DNA of 64,000 nucleotides, from contig VTTJ01000004.1 of NCBI GenBank assembly GCA_008364785.1, positions 186,001 through 250,000 on the forward strand, given 5' to 3'. How positions within the stretch are numbered: position 1 is the first letter of the stretch; every line of letters starts with the position of its first letter. Under the pieces are notes generated by a model. It saw only the letters and a list, made by a program, of their open reading frames with translations. It did not search any database and was not told the origin of the DNA. Positions 41,326 to 50,232 of this stretch are shown here, one piece after another. Source of the stretch: Bacillus sp. BGMRC 2118 (lineage in GTDB: Bacteria > Bacillota > Bacilli > Bacillales > SA4). A program made the position numbers and the translations under genes.

Positions 41326-41661
41326 GTAGACACCCCCTTTGTATAGTTGTCTTATAGTTTTGAAAATTACTATAATACTATTAATATAGCAACTTTCAAA
41401 TGGTATGTATATATATGTCGAAAATTATACTATTTTAGTCTAACTTCACTTATATATACAAGTAGTACTATATATATTTCAAACTACTTAAGGAAATGCA
41501 TCTATACACTTTTTTCTTTTACATCCATATACAACCAATCATGGTGTAATTTACTTCATAGGGAATATCATACTAAAATATTGTATAAGCACAGTTCATG
41601 AATTAGAATAACTACTATGACATAGTCATTTAGAACTATAAACTTGTAAAGAGGATACTAT
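41326..41661. other. Gene-free stretch upstream of the first kinase
   Basis: Very AT-rich. It contains TGTCGAA at 41416-41422, a possible Spo0A box, and GAACTATAAACTTGTAAAG just before the kinase gene, similar to the sequence before the second kinase. No gene is seen. Confidence 0.4.
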
Positions 41662-43401
41662 ATGAGTAAACCTGAGAAAATGAAGACTGGCACTTTATTA
41701 TATATTGGTATAACTGCTCTTATTGCACTAACCCTTATCTTCTTCCATATGTCTATTCCAGAGCATTCTTACAGTAATGAGATGTTCCTATTTTTGCTAG
41801 TTACGTTGTCCATTTCCATATTACTTTTAAATAAATATATCATTGTACTTCCACCAAGAGGGACTAACCTTAGTACAGACTCTACAATTTACCTTGCCTC
41901 TATCTTTACATTAGGAATTGACATGACGTTAGCTGTTTTATGCTTAAGTAGCCTGATCCTTGCAATGGTTGAAAGACGATATGAACTGTGGAAACATCTT
42001 TTTAATTTCTCTATCTTTACGATTATGATTGTTGGCTCTTATTATACTTATATTATTTTAGGTGGGGAAGTTGGGAGCGTTAATGTCTATACCATTCATG
42101 CCTATCTATTAACTCTCATATTTTATTTCATTTTAAATGTATTATTAATAAGTATTCATTATTACATCGTTTCCCCTCATCAAGTTATGAAAATCATGAC
42201 GGGATTTCTAAAAGAATCTGCTTCTCATTACTTTGTTGTATTAGCATTATCATTAATTCTCGCAGTCTTATTAGATACCATTCCTGTTCTTGGTATCTTT
42301 CTATTTACCTTTGTCGTCTTATTATTTTCTCTTATTCTTCGACAATATCATCTTCTATATGATCAAGTAACAAATGACACGATATACAGAGAGCAAATAT
42401 TCAACTCCTTACCCGTTGGTAGTATCATTTACGATGAGCGAGTACTAACATATACGTTAAATGAAACGGCTAAGCAACTATTACGTTTGACTGCTGAAGA
42501 AGTCGATACACTAGTCAAGCGTAAGCAAACGGCACAGAACAGAGAATTTTGGGATGTATTACTGCTAAATGAAAAGATTCAAAACAAGAAAGTTTATTAT
42601 ACGAATGGTGAGAGCACGCACCTTTTACTTCTTTCTAAATCTGAATTACTTGATCAATTTGATATGTCGGTAGGTCGTATTGTAACGTTTACCGATATTA
42701 CCGAAATCGAACAGCTCGAAAAAAGAATTTATCAATCTGAAAAGTTGGCTTTGCTTGGGGAAATTTCAGCAAAGGCTGCTCATGAAATTCGTAATCCGTT
42801 GACTGTGATTTATGGCTTTTTAACCCTGATGAAGCAATCATTTACTGATCATGATAAGGAACGGTATCAGATACCGTTAATGTTAACTGAATTTGAACGA
42901 ATTAACTCCATCATTGATGAAATGCTTTCCATTGCTAAGCCGCAAAAACCTAACCTTGCGGAAAGCTATATTGAAGATATTGTAAAAGATGTACTTACAT
43001 TGTATAAGCAAACCTCCTCACAATCTATACACTTTGAGGTGAACTTAGACCGAGTTCCACTTTATTTAGATAAGCGTCAGATGACTCAGGTCCTTTATAA
43101 CTTAATACGAAATAGTGCAGAAGCAATTGATTATTCAGGTACAATTACAATTTATTCGAATGTAACAGAAGAGATATATCAACTTTGGATGAAAGATGAT
43201 GGGGCCGGTATACCGTTTGAGCTGCAGCGGACCATTTTTGAACCTTTCCTTACGTCAAAAGAATCTGGTACGGGACTTGGATTGACCATTGTCCAACGAA
43301 TTATTGAAAACCACGGTGGGTCGATTGAGTTATATGAGAGTTCAAAGGACGGAACCACTTTTTTAATATGTATGCCACTTGAAAAAAGGAAGCTTGTATA
43401 A
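41662..43401 (+). CDS. Membrane sensor histidine kinase, KinB-like (1)
   Basis: 579 residues. Membrane sensor of six to seven helices (about 1-215) with LLNKYIIVLPPRGTNLSTDSTIYLASIF and WKHLFNFSIFTIMI, the same type as in the GGDEF/HD-GYP protein. PAS-like segment about 235-345, HisKA with the phosphorylated His in SAKAAHEIRNPLTVIYGF (near 375), and an HATPase domain (NLIRNSAEAI, DDGAGIP, GTGLGLTIV). No receiver gene is next to it, as for the Bacillus sporulation kinases that feed Spo0F. Its kinase half is almost identical to that of the next gene. Confidence 0.9.
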   Translation: MSKPEKMKTGTLLYIGITALIALTLIFFHMSIPEHSYSNEMFLFLLVTLSISILLLNKYIIVLPPRGTNLSTDSTIYLASIFTLGIDMTLAVLCLSSLILAMVERRYELWKHLFNFSIFTIMIVGSYYTYIILGGEVGSVNVYTIHAYLLTLIFYFILNVLLISIHYYIVSPHQVMKIMTGFLKESASHYFVVLALSLILAVLLDTIPVLGIFLFTFVVLLFSLILRQYHLLYDQVTNDTIYREQIFNSLPVGSIIYDERVLTYTLNETAKQLLRLTAEEVDTLVKRKQTAQNREFWDVLLLNEKIQNKKVYYTNGESTHLLLLSKSELLDQFDMSVGRIVTFTDITEIEQLEKRIYQSEKLALLGEISAKAAHEIRNPLTVIYGFLTLMKQSFTDHDKERYQIPLMLTEFERINSIIDEMLSIAKPQKPNLAESYIEDIVKDVLTLYKQTSSQSIHFEVNLDRVPLYLDKRQMTQVLYNLIRNSAEAIDYSGTITIYSNVTEEIYQLWMKDDGAGIPFELQRTIFEPFLTSKESGTGLGLTIVQRIIENHGGSIELYESSKDGTTFLICMPLEKRKLV

Positions 43402-43419
43402 TCGGGCTTCCTTTTTTAT
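43382..43419 (+). terminator. Terminator after kinase 1
   Basis: AAAAAGGAAGC / GCTTCCTTTTTT arms; the left arm lies within the last codons. Confidence 0.8.
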
Positions 43420-43562
43420 TGTTCCAAAAATGTCCAATGATGGTGCTATTTACTTGCAGGGTTATTTCAAACTAATAGATTGTACATCTACCTTCCATCT
43501 ATTAAAATAGAATCTATCAAATAGTAAATTCGAACTATAAAATAGCAAAGAGTGATAACAAC

Positions 43563-45290
43563 ATGAGTAGCAGTCTGACATCTACTAAAACAATGACTAA
43601 TATATATTTAATAAGCTTAGCATTTGTTGCAGGTATTCTTGTAACAATTACTTTCAGCATGCCCCATCTATCTTCGGTGTTTGACTGGATTTTAGTGGTA
43701 TTGATGTCTGCTGCGATTGTATTGTTGAATCACTATGTTATCTTTTTGCCTCCTAACGGAAATGGCCTTACACTAGATTCCTCCATTTATCTGGCTACTA
43801 TATTTGTTTTTGGTGTTGAATTTTCATTATTACTATTTATGATTCATAGTATTATCACTCTATACCACAGAAGATCATTAGAACTCTTTAAGCATCTATT
43901 CAACTTCTCAATGTTCTCAACTACAATTATTCTCTCTCATTTTGTATACAACTGGACTGGTGGAGAAATTGGCCCTTTAAATCTGTTCCATTTTTATTCT
44001 TATTTCTTTTCATTACTTACTTACTTATCAATTAATGTCATATTGATAGGGGTATATTATTGGTTTTCATCTTCGGATCGTTCATTTATTATTATCCGCA
44101 ATATACTCAAAGAGTCTTTCACTAATTATCTGATAATACTATTATCAGCTTTAATACTGGTCATTCTTTTAAATACATACCCATTTTTTGGTATTATTTT
44201 ATTTACCTTTATCATTATATTAATTTCAAATGCTCTAAGGGAGTATCACTTACTTTATGAAGAAGTATCAATTGATAAGACGTTCCGCGAACAAATCATG
44301 AATTCTATTCCAGTCGGTATTGCAACGTATGACTTTAGAAAACAAAAATATACATTGAATACGACAGGTAAACAATTAGTAGAAATTGAACCTGAACAGA
44401 TTAAGGATATGGTTCATCGGAAGAATGTAAATCGTGAGTTTTGGGATTTATTTTTAGACAGGGATACCACATATAACAAAAAAACTCATTACAAGACAGA
44501 AAAAGGTCATATTCATCTACTTGTCTCAAAGGCTGACTTACTTGATCAATACCAAACAGCTGTTGGTCAAATCTATTCATTTATTGACATAACGGAAATT
44601 GAGCAGCTGGAGAAGAGAATCTATCAATCAGAGAAACTTGCATTACTTGGGGAAATTTCAGCAAAGGCCGCACATGAGATTCGTAATCCTTTGACTGTGA
44701 TTTATGGATTCTTAACACTGATGAGACAATCATTTTCTGATAATGATAAGGAACGTTATCAAATACCATTAATGTTACTTGAATTTGAGCGGATTAATTC
44801 GATTATTGATGAGATGCTCTCCATTGCAAAACCGCAGAAGCCATCTCTTGTTGAAAGCTATATGGAGGATGTGGTACAAGATGTTCTCGCGCTGCATCAA
44901 CAAACTGCTTCACAGTCCATCAATTTTGATGTGAACTTAGAAAGGATACCACTTTTTTTAGATAAGCGTCAGATGACTCAGGTGCTTTATAATCTCATTC
45001 GCAATAGTTCAGAAGCCATTGGTTGTGCTGGAGAAATCTCGATTTATTCAAACGTTACCGAGGATTCATATCAATTATTTATGAAAGATAACGGTTCTGG
45101 TATACCAGTAGAATTACAAAAGACCATTTTCGAGCCATTTTTAACATCGAAGGACTCTGGTACCGGATTAGGTCTGACGATCGTGCAGCGAATCATGGAG
45201 AATCATAATGGATCCATTAACTTGTATGAAAGTTCCGAAGCTGGAACCACCTTCATTATTACCCTGCCGCTTAACTTAAAAGATTACTAA
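43563..45290 (+). CDS. Membrane sensor histidine kinase, KinB-like (2)
   Basis: 575 residues, paralogue of the gene at 41662 in the same direction. Sensor 1-215 with LLNHYVIFLPPNGNGLTLDSSIYLATIF and FKHLFNFSMF, then PAS-like, HisKA (SAKAAHEIRNPLTVIYGF) and HATPase (NLIRNSSEAI, DNGSGIP, GTGLGLTIV). The kinase half matches gene 1 over long identical stretches, while the sensors differ clearly. This suggests one common partner but different inputs. Likely enters the sporulation phosphorelay; the partner is not encoded here. Separate promoter and terminator. Confidence 0.9.
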   Translation: MSSSLTSTKTMTNIYLISLAFVAGILVTITFSMPHLSSVFDWILVVLMSAAIVLLNHYVIFLPPNGNGLTLDSSIYLATIFVFGVEFSLLLFMIHSIITLYHRRSLELFKHLFNFSMFSTTIILSHFVYNWTGGEIGPLNLFHFYSYFFSLLTYLSINVILIGVYYWFSSSDRSFIIIRNILKESFTNYLIILLSALILVILLNTYPFFGIILFTFIIILISNALREYHLLYEEVSIDKTFREQIMNSIPVGIATYDFRKQKYTLNTTGKQLVEIEPEQIKDMVHRKNVNREFWDLFLDRDTTYNKKTHYKTEKGHIHLLVSKADLLDQYQTAVGQIYSFIDITEIEQLEKRIYQSEKLALLGEISAKAAHEIRNPLTVIYGFLTLMRQSFSDNDKERYQIPLMLLEFERINSIIDEMLSIAKPQKPSLVESYMEDVVQDVLALHQQTASQSINFDVNLERIPLFLDKRQMTQVLYNLIRNSSEAIGCAGEISIYSNVTEDSYQLFMKDNGSGIPVELQKTIFEPFLTSKDSGTGLGLTIVQRIMENHNGSINLYESSEAGTTFIITLPLNLKDY

Positions 45291-45351
45291 CAAAGACTTC
45301 ATCCTAAATTAGAAAGTAACTAAATTCATCACTTTACATTTAAGAGTACAC

Positions 45352-45379
45352 GAAAGCCCCCTCTACAGAGGGGGCTTTC
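45352..45379 (+). terminator. Terminator after kinase 2
   Basis: GAAAGCCCCCTC / GAGGGGGCTTTC perfect stem with TACA loop; short T tract only. Confidence 0.8.
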
Positions 45380-45403
45380 AACTTGTAATGACCACTAGCA
45401 CTT

Positions 45404-45459
45404 CTGTGAAACATATTTTGTGAAACAAGAAAATTCGGGTGGTGCCTGGCACTTGTCGA
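45404..45459 (+). repeat. Second interspersed repeat family, copy 1
   Basis: CTGTGAAACAT..., then a 41-bp block (45419-45459) with the palindrome GTGCCTGGCAC, identical to 52781-52821. It lies 10 bp after the nitroreductase stop. Confidence 0.9.
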
Positions 45460-45469
45460 CGGTTAGCAC

Positions 45470-46327
45470 CTACTCCCAGCTGATGATATATTCCACATTT
45501 TCGTTCGGAACTTTTATGCCTGGGTCTTTTATTTTCCAAGATCCACTTATATTTAACTCCTGGCAGGCAAGTTCATATTGGCACATGGCAATTCCCATGT
45601 CTAGTAGCTGCATGTCGTATCCTAGGCCACTGCTGTAATTAGGGGTATGTTCAATATACAGGTGACAGCTTGATCGGTCTTCTGATAGCACCATTCTCCA
45701 CGGTTGTTTATTGGAGGCGGATGGACCGAGTCTGACCATTTCAATAGGAGTTTCAAATGGCCAAGACTCTTCTCGTGACAGAGTTTTTTCGAAGGTTCCG
45801 TCATAGAAAAGCTTTTCCCATGACTTTTTGTTATCTGCCTTTACAGCAAGACGAAGGGCTTTGTCTAAGATTCTTCCCTTTTCCTTTGGATAGCCGATTG
45901 GAGTAATGCATGGGATAAACTCATCCTTTCCAAGCGATATCTCCTTCTCAAAGGATGTTCGATTGAATGTGCCACCCATCCAGCAGGTGCCAATTCCTAG
46001 GCTTGTAAGATATAAGACAAGTTTATGGAAGGTATATGCGTATTCAATCAACGAGTACTTATCATTTTGCGCAATTCCTACTATATAACTGCTCGGATTT
46101 TTAATCAGTCCGTATGTACCCAGCTTTATCCCTTGGTCTGTTTTATTTTTGATAACAGGTACCCATTCAATTTTTCCTGTTTCACCGAAGGGACCGATGA
46201 GGTTTTTGGGATTGTTTACATATTCTTGTATTTTGAAGAGGTCGCCCTGCTCTAATGCACGCTCTTCAAAAGTTCGAACTGATTTTCGTTTTCTCATTGT
46301 ATCAATCATAGATGGGGCAGTATTCAT
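45470..46327 (-). CDS. Nitroreductase-family protein
   Basis: 285 residues. The N-terminal MRKRKSVRTFEERAL and the middle GIGTCWMGGTFNRTSF and RLGPSASNKQPWRMVL are nitroreductase motifs, and the whole length is a duplicated half-domain arrangement like TM1586-type nitroreductases (putative FMN-dependent oxidoreductase, cytosolic). Substrate unknown. GGAGAGTGA precedes the ATG. Monocistronic; a repeat element lies just after its stop. Confidence 0.87.
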   Translation of the reverse strand: MNTAPSMIDTMRKRKSVRTFEERALEQGDLFKIQEYVNNPKNLIGPFGETGKIEWVPVIKNKTDQGIKLGTYGLIKNPSSYIVGIAQNDKYSLIEYAYTFHKLVLYLTSLGIGTCWMGGTFNRTSFEKEISLGKDEFIPCITPIGYPKEKGRILDKALRLAVKADNKKSWEKLFYDGTFEKTLSREESWPFETPIEMVRLGPSASNKQPWRMVLSEDRSSCHLYIEHTPNYSSGLGYDMQLLDMGIAMCQYELACQELNISGSWKIKDPGIKVPNENVEYIISWE

Positions 46328-46467
46328 CGTTCACTCTCCGCACATGTTTTTTTAGTATCCTCTAATTGTATACTAGTTTTATGAATCTAACTCATATCAT
46401 GTTCGATCTTGTCATAACTTTTATTAAACATTTCTGTGGATTGTTACCTTGCTTGGGCTCAAATAAT

Positions 46468-46513
46468 AAAAAGGTGAGAAAGTGATAGACATCATCACTT
46501 TCTCACCTTTTTA
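46468..46513. terminator. Bidirectional terminator
   Basis: AAAAAGGTGAGAAAGTGAT and ATCACTTTCTCACCTTTTT arms, perfect over 19 bp. Confidence 0.9.
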
Positions 46514-46515
46514 TT

Positions 46516-47460
46516 TTATTGGTATATTGGAATGTTTATCGTTTTTAACCATTTTCTATTAGCGAAATCACGTGCCTTTATTTCAACTTTGTTATCATAT
46601 ACATTCACAAGAACACCTTCTGAGGAATGAAAATCTTCCCCCTTCTTATGACTCCACGTATAAGCTACCGAACTTGTATTGACCATTGTGATTCCCTTTT
46701 GAATCATACTGTTTGGATCATCCATTGTAAAATGCGAATGGCCACTAAACAAGATGATTTGTGGGTACTTTTGCAATAATGATAACAAATCTTGATCTTT
46801 CAAACCCGCTCCCCACATACTTCCATTTACCGTATCTCGAATCGGCTGATGTAAAAATACAAAGACCGGCTGCCTTGAGTTTTCATGTATAGATAATGTT
46901 TGTTGCAGCCATTCAATCTGTTGGTCAGAGATATAGGCAGAATCTCCATCACCTGGGTTATTCGTTTCCTTTAACATGGTAGCTTCCGATTTTTCTCCTC
47001 CAATTGCAATAAAATGAAAGCCATTGATCCACTTATCATAATAAACGCCTGGCACATTAAAATTTTTCGAGAATCGCTTTTGCAATTCTACATCAGATAC
47101 TGTTGTATGAGGATTATTACGGTGTTCAAACCATTCATGGTTACCCATGACCATAAAATTCTGAGATCCAGGAGCTTTATATGATGATACGATTTCTTTA
47201 AACATACTATACTCTTTTGGCAATCCGAGGTCCGTCATATCACCACCTACAGCCAAAACATTATAGTTTGGTGCAATATGTTGAAAATCATTTAAAGCTA
47301 CTTTTAACTTTTCTTGAGCCAGAGGACTTGAAGTCTTAATATGTATATCGCTAATGACAGCTACTTGAAAATTCGGTTTCTCCTCTAATGCAAAAACGTT
47401 GTGCACATGGGTTGAACAAAGCAACAAGATTACTAACGGAAAAAATACCTTTCTACTCAT
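46516..47460 (-). CDS. Secreted calcineurin-like metallophosphoesterase
   Basis: 314 residues. Signal peptide 1-25 (ends NVFALEE). All metal-binding motifs of the fold are visible: SDIHI, VGGDMTD, MGNHEWF, FLHQPI and FSGHSHF. It hydrolyses a phosphoester outside the membrane; the substrate is not predictable. A short Ig-like tail (VLVNVYDNKVEIKARDF) ends the protein. Monocistronic with a strong terminator. Confidence 0.9.
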   Translation of the reverse strand: MSRKVFFPLVILLLCSTHVHNVFALEEKPNFQVAVISDIHIKTSSPLAQEKLKVALNDFQHIAPNYNVLAVGGDMTDLGLPKEYSMFKEIVSSYKAPGSQNFMVMGNHEWFEHRNNPHTTVSDVELQKRFSKNFNVPGVYYDKWINGFHFIAIGGEKSEATMLKETNNPGDGDSAYISDQQIEWLQQTLSIHENSRQPVFVFLHQPIRDTVNGSMWGAGLKDQDLLSLLQKYPQIILFSGHSHFTMDDPNSMIQKGITMVNTSSVAYTWSHKKGEDFHSSEGVLVNVYDNKVEIKARDFANRKWLKTINIPIYQ

Positions 47461-47656
47461 CCATTCACCTTCAACTATAATTTGTAATAAACGTCATTCT
47501 TGTCATACTTTGTGCATATTTCATCCGAATTATTACCAAATACTTCTAAAGAATTTTTTTCAAGGACTCTTACTTGTAAGCGTGTCAGTAAATATCCACT
47601 TCCCATGTGAACGAGGTATAAGAATTGTGGTCTCTTATCTTTTCAATAAATTACAT

Positions 47657-47692
47657 AAAAAAAAGAATCGAGCACCTAAAGCTCGATTCTTC
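47657..47692 (-). terminator. Terminator of the ABC transporter operon
   Basis: On the minus strand GAATCGAGC / GCTCGATTC stem followed by eight T. Confidence 0.9.
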
Positions 47693-47694
47693 GT

Positions 47695-48666
47695 CTACTT
47701 CATTTTTACATACGTAATCGCCAACGCCAGTGCCAATACTCCACCCTTTACGATATCCATCGCATAGTAAGGTACGGACATCATCACCAAACCGTTTTGC
47801 AGAATACCAATTAGCACTGCACCAATAAAGGTTCCGAATGCATTTGGTTTGCCTGCGCCGAGTACGGAAAATCCGATGAAGGCTGCGGCAACAGAGTCCA
47901 TGAGATAAGGTGATCCTGCGTTGATTTCAGCTGTCATGACTCTCGATGCCAGGACAATCCCGCCAATTGCAGCAAATAGTGCTGACATGAGGTAGGCTGC
48001 CACTTTGTATTTGTTTACAGGAATTCCTGATAGTCTTGCTGCTTCTGCATTTCCACCAATGACATACATATATCTTCCGTGCTTTGTGTAGGTAAGGAAG
48101 ATGTGCACGAATATCACAACGACTGCCATAATGACAATAATCCACGGAACTTGACCAATCTTACCAAATAAAGGACTGATTATTCCTTCTGCAAACGTTC
48201 CGTTCGGCATGATCATGTTTTGTGAGATCGTTGCTCCTCTTGTATAGGTAAGGGCAATACCCTGGATGATGAACATCATCGCCAGTGTGAGAAGCATATC
48301 CGGTATTTTTACTTTTACGATTAAAATGGAATTCACCATGCCAACAAGTAATGCAGCAAGTATTGCCGCGAAAATTGCAATAAACGTGTTTTGTGAAAAC
48401 CAGACAAACATTGAAATCACGATTGCATTTGATAACGACGCCACAGATCCTACGGATAAATCAAACCCGTTTACAGAAAGGGAAATCGTAATCCCGATAG
48501 CAATAATGGTCACAATGGAGATGGAACGTAAAATGTTAATGATGTTGTTTCCTTGAATAAAGGATGGATTAGCTGCAGCGAATACGGCAATTAATACAAC
48601 AATGGTAAGGATTGTTCCATATTTATATAAGAAATTAAAAATTGCATTGGATGTTGTATGATGCAT
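47695..48666 (-). CDS. ABC transporter permease, RbsC-like
   Basis: 323 residues, eight to ten membrane helices, BPD_transp_2 family. Motifs NGFDLSVGSVASLSNAI and GGNAEAARLSGIPVNKYKVAAY, and GAGKPNAFGTFIGAVLIGILQNGLVM, are typical of sugar-type (CUT2) permeases. Two bases after the ATPase gene. With the SAM-I riboswitch upstream, a sulfur-containing sugar such as methylthioribose is a better guess than ribose. Confidence 0.9.
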   Translation of the reverse strand: MHHTTSNAIFNFLYKYGTILTIVVLIAVFAAANPSFIQGNNIINILRSISIVTIIAIGITISLSVNGFDLSVGSVASLSNAIVISMFVWFSQNTFIAIFAAILAALLVGMVNSILIVKVKIPDMLLTLAMMFIIQGIALTYTRGATISQNMIMPNGTFAEGIISPLFGKIGQVPWIIVIMAVVVIFVHIFLTYTKHGRYMYVIGGNAEAARLSGIPVNKYKVAAYLMSALFAAIGGIVLASRVMTAEINAGSPYLMDSVAAAFIGFSVLGAGKPNAFGTFIGAVLIGILQNGLVMMSVPYYAMDIVKGGVLALALAITYVKMK

Positions 48667-48667
48667 G

Positions 48668-50152
48668 CTAGTTGCCTCCTGCTGAGTAATATAAGATTGC
48701 TTCTTCGTTTGTTTCAGCTGTCACTAATTCTTTTACAATGTGACCGTCGTACATGACATACATACGGCTCGTAATCCCCATGATTTCAGCTGTTTCTGAT
48801 GAAGCATAAATCACCGCTTTTCCACGCTTTGCAAGTCCGACAATCAATTCAAAGATATCCTTCTTCGCTCCCACATCGACACCTTTCGTCGGTTCATCGA
48901 AGAGGTACACATCACTATCGGTAATCAACCATTTTCCGATGGCAATTTTTTGCTGATTTCCTCCTGAAAGGTTTTGGACAAGCGTATCGGTAGAAGGTGT
49001 TTTAATTCCTAGCTGCTCAATAAGTTCAACAGCTTGTTGCTTCTCTTTTTTTGCATTTAGAAAGCCGAGCACTGTCGTAAATGGATGCAAGTTGGCTGCC
49101 GTTAGATTAGTAGAAACACTTTCAGAAACGAGAATTCCTTCTTTACGGCGCTCTTCTGGAACTAAGGCAATACCGTGCTTCACGGCTTGATAAGGACTTT
49201 TCGGCTTCACTTTTTTACCGTTTATCTTTATCTCGCCTTGTGTAATATTAGAAAGTCCAAATAACGTTTTACAAAGCTCTGTCTTTCCAGCTCCGACTAA
49301 TCCGGCAATGCCAACGATTTCTCCTTGAGAAGCCATTATCGAGACATTCTGCAGTTTACTAGAATCTGAGAGTTGATTAACTTCTACTATCGTAGATCCA
49401 ACTTCCACGTGATGACTCGGATACTGTTCTTCTAGCTTTTTTCCCAGCATTAGCTCAACTACTTTATTTTGCGTGATGTCTACAATTCTCTCTCGCGTTA
49501 CCGACTCTCCATTTCGCATAATGGTAATTTCGTCACAGATCTCAAAGATTTCAGGTAGTCGATGTGATATGAAAATCACGCCGACATTATTTTTCTTCAG
49601 GTCCCCTACAATCCGAAACAGCTCCTTGGTTTCTGTTTGACTTAGAGGTGCGGTTGGTTCATCAAGTATCAAAAACTTACAATCGGTCGCAATCGATCTT
49701 GCGATTAAAACCATTTGTTTCTCAGCAAGCGAAAGCTCACTTACTAGTTTTTGAGACGGTATGTTTACGTTTAATCTTTTCAAAATTTGAGTTGCCTTTG
49801 AGTGAAGCTGCTTCCAGTTTAGAAAAAGACTTTTTGATTCATTTAGCAAAATATTTTCGCCAACTGACAGGTATGATACAAGTGCTGTATCTACTTCCTG
49901 ATACACAATTTGGATTCCTACATTTTGTGCATCTTTCGGTGTACGGATTGGCAGGATTTTCCCGTCTAACGTGATGTCACCACTGTAATGACTGTAGGCT
50001 CCTGATAGCACTTTCATCAATGTTGATTTCCCCGCTCCATTTGCTCCAATTAGTGCATGAACTGAGCCTGTTTCTGACGTAAAATCTACATTTTGCAGTG
50101 CTTTAACTCCTGGAAACTCGATCGAGATGTTCTTCATATGAAGTGTTGTCAT
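48668..50152 (-). CDS. ABC transporter ATP-binding protein, RbsA-like (two ATPase domains)
   Basis: 494 residues with two tandem ATPase domains. First: Walker A GANGAGKST (36-44), signature LSLAEKQMV and Walker B FLILDEPTA. Second: a GLVGAGKTEL P-loop, signature LSGGNQQKIAIGKW and VYLFDEPTKGVD. Typical size and order for CUT2 sugar importers. 80 bp after the binding-protein gene, with a hairpin between them (about 50188-50222) that may set the high ratio of binding protein to ATPase. Confidence 0.92.
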   Translation of the reverse strand: MTTLHMKNISIEFPGVKALQNVDFTSETGSVHALIGANGAGKSTLMKVLSGAYSHYSGDITLDGKILPIRTPKDAQNVGIQIVYQEVDTALVSYLSVGENILLNESKSLFLNWKQLHSKATQILKRLNVNIPSQKLVSELSLAEKQMVLIARSIATDCKFLILDEPTAPLSQTETKELFRIVGDLKKNNVGVIFISHRLPEIFEICDEITIMRNGESVTRERIVDITQNKVVELMLGKKLEEQYPSHHVEVGSTIVEVNQLSDSSKLQNVSIMASQGEIVGIAGLVGAGKTELCKTLFGLSNITQGEIKINGKKVKPKSPYQAVKHGIALVPEERRKEGILVSESVSTNLTAANLHPFTTVLGFLNAKKEKQQAVELIEQLGIKTPSTDTLVQNLSGGNQQKIAIGKWLITDSDVYLFDEPTKGVDVGAKKDIFELIVGLAKRGKAVIYASSETAEIMGITSRMYVMYDGHIVKELVTAETNEEAILYYSAGGN

Positions 50153-50232
50153 GTGATGCCCTCCTCTCTCCTATAGCTAAACAGGCAGAACACCCTCCTT
50201 TATGTGAAAAAGAAGAGTGTCCCATTTGGGTT

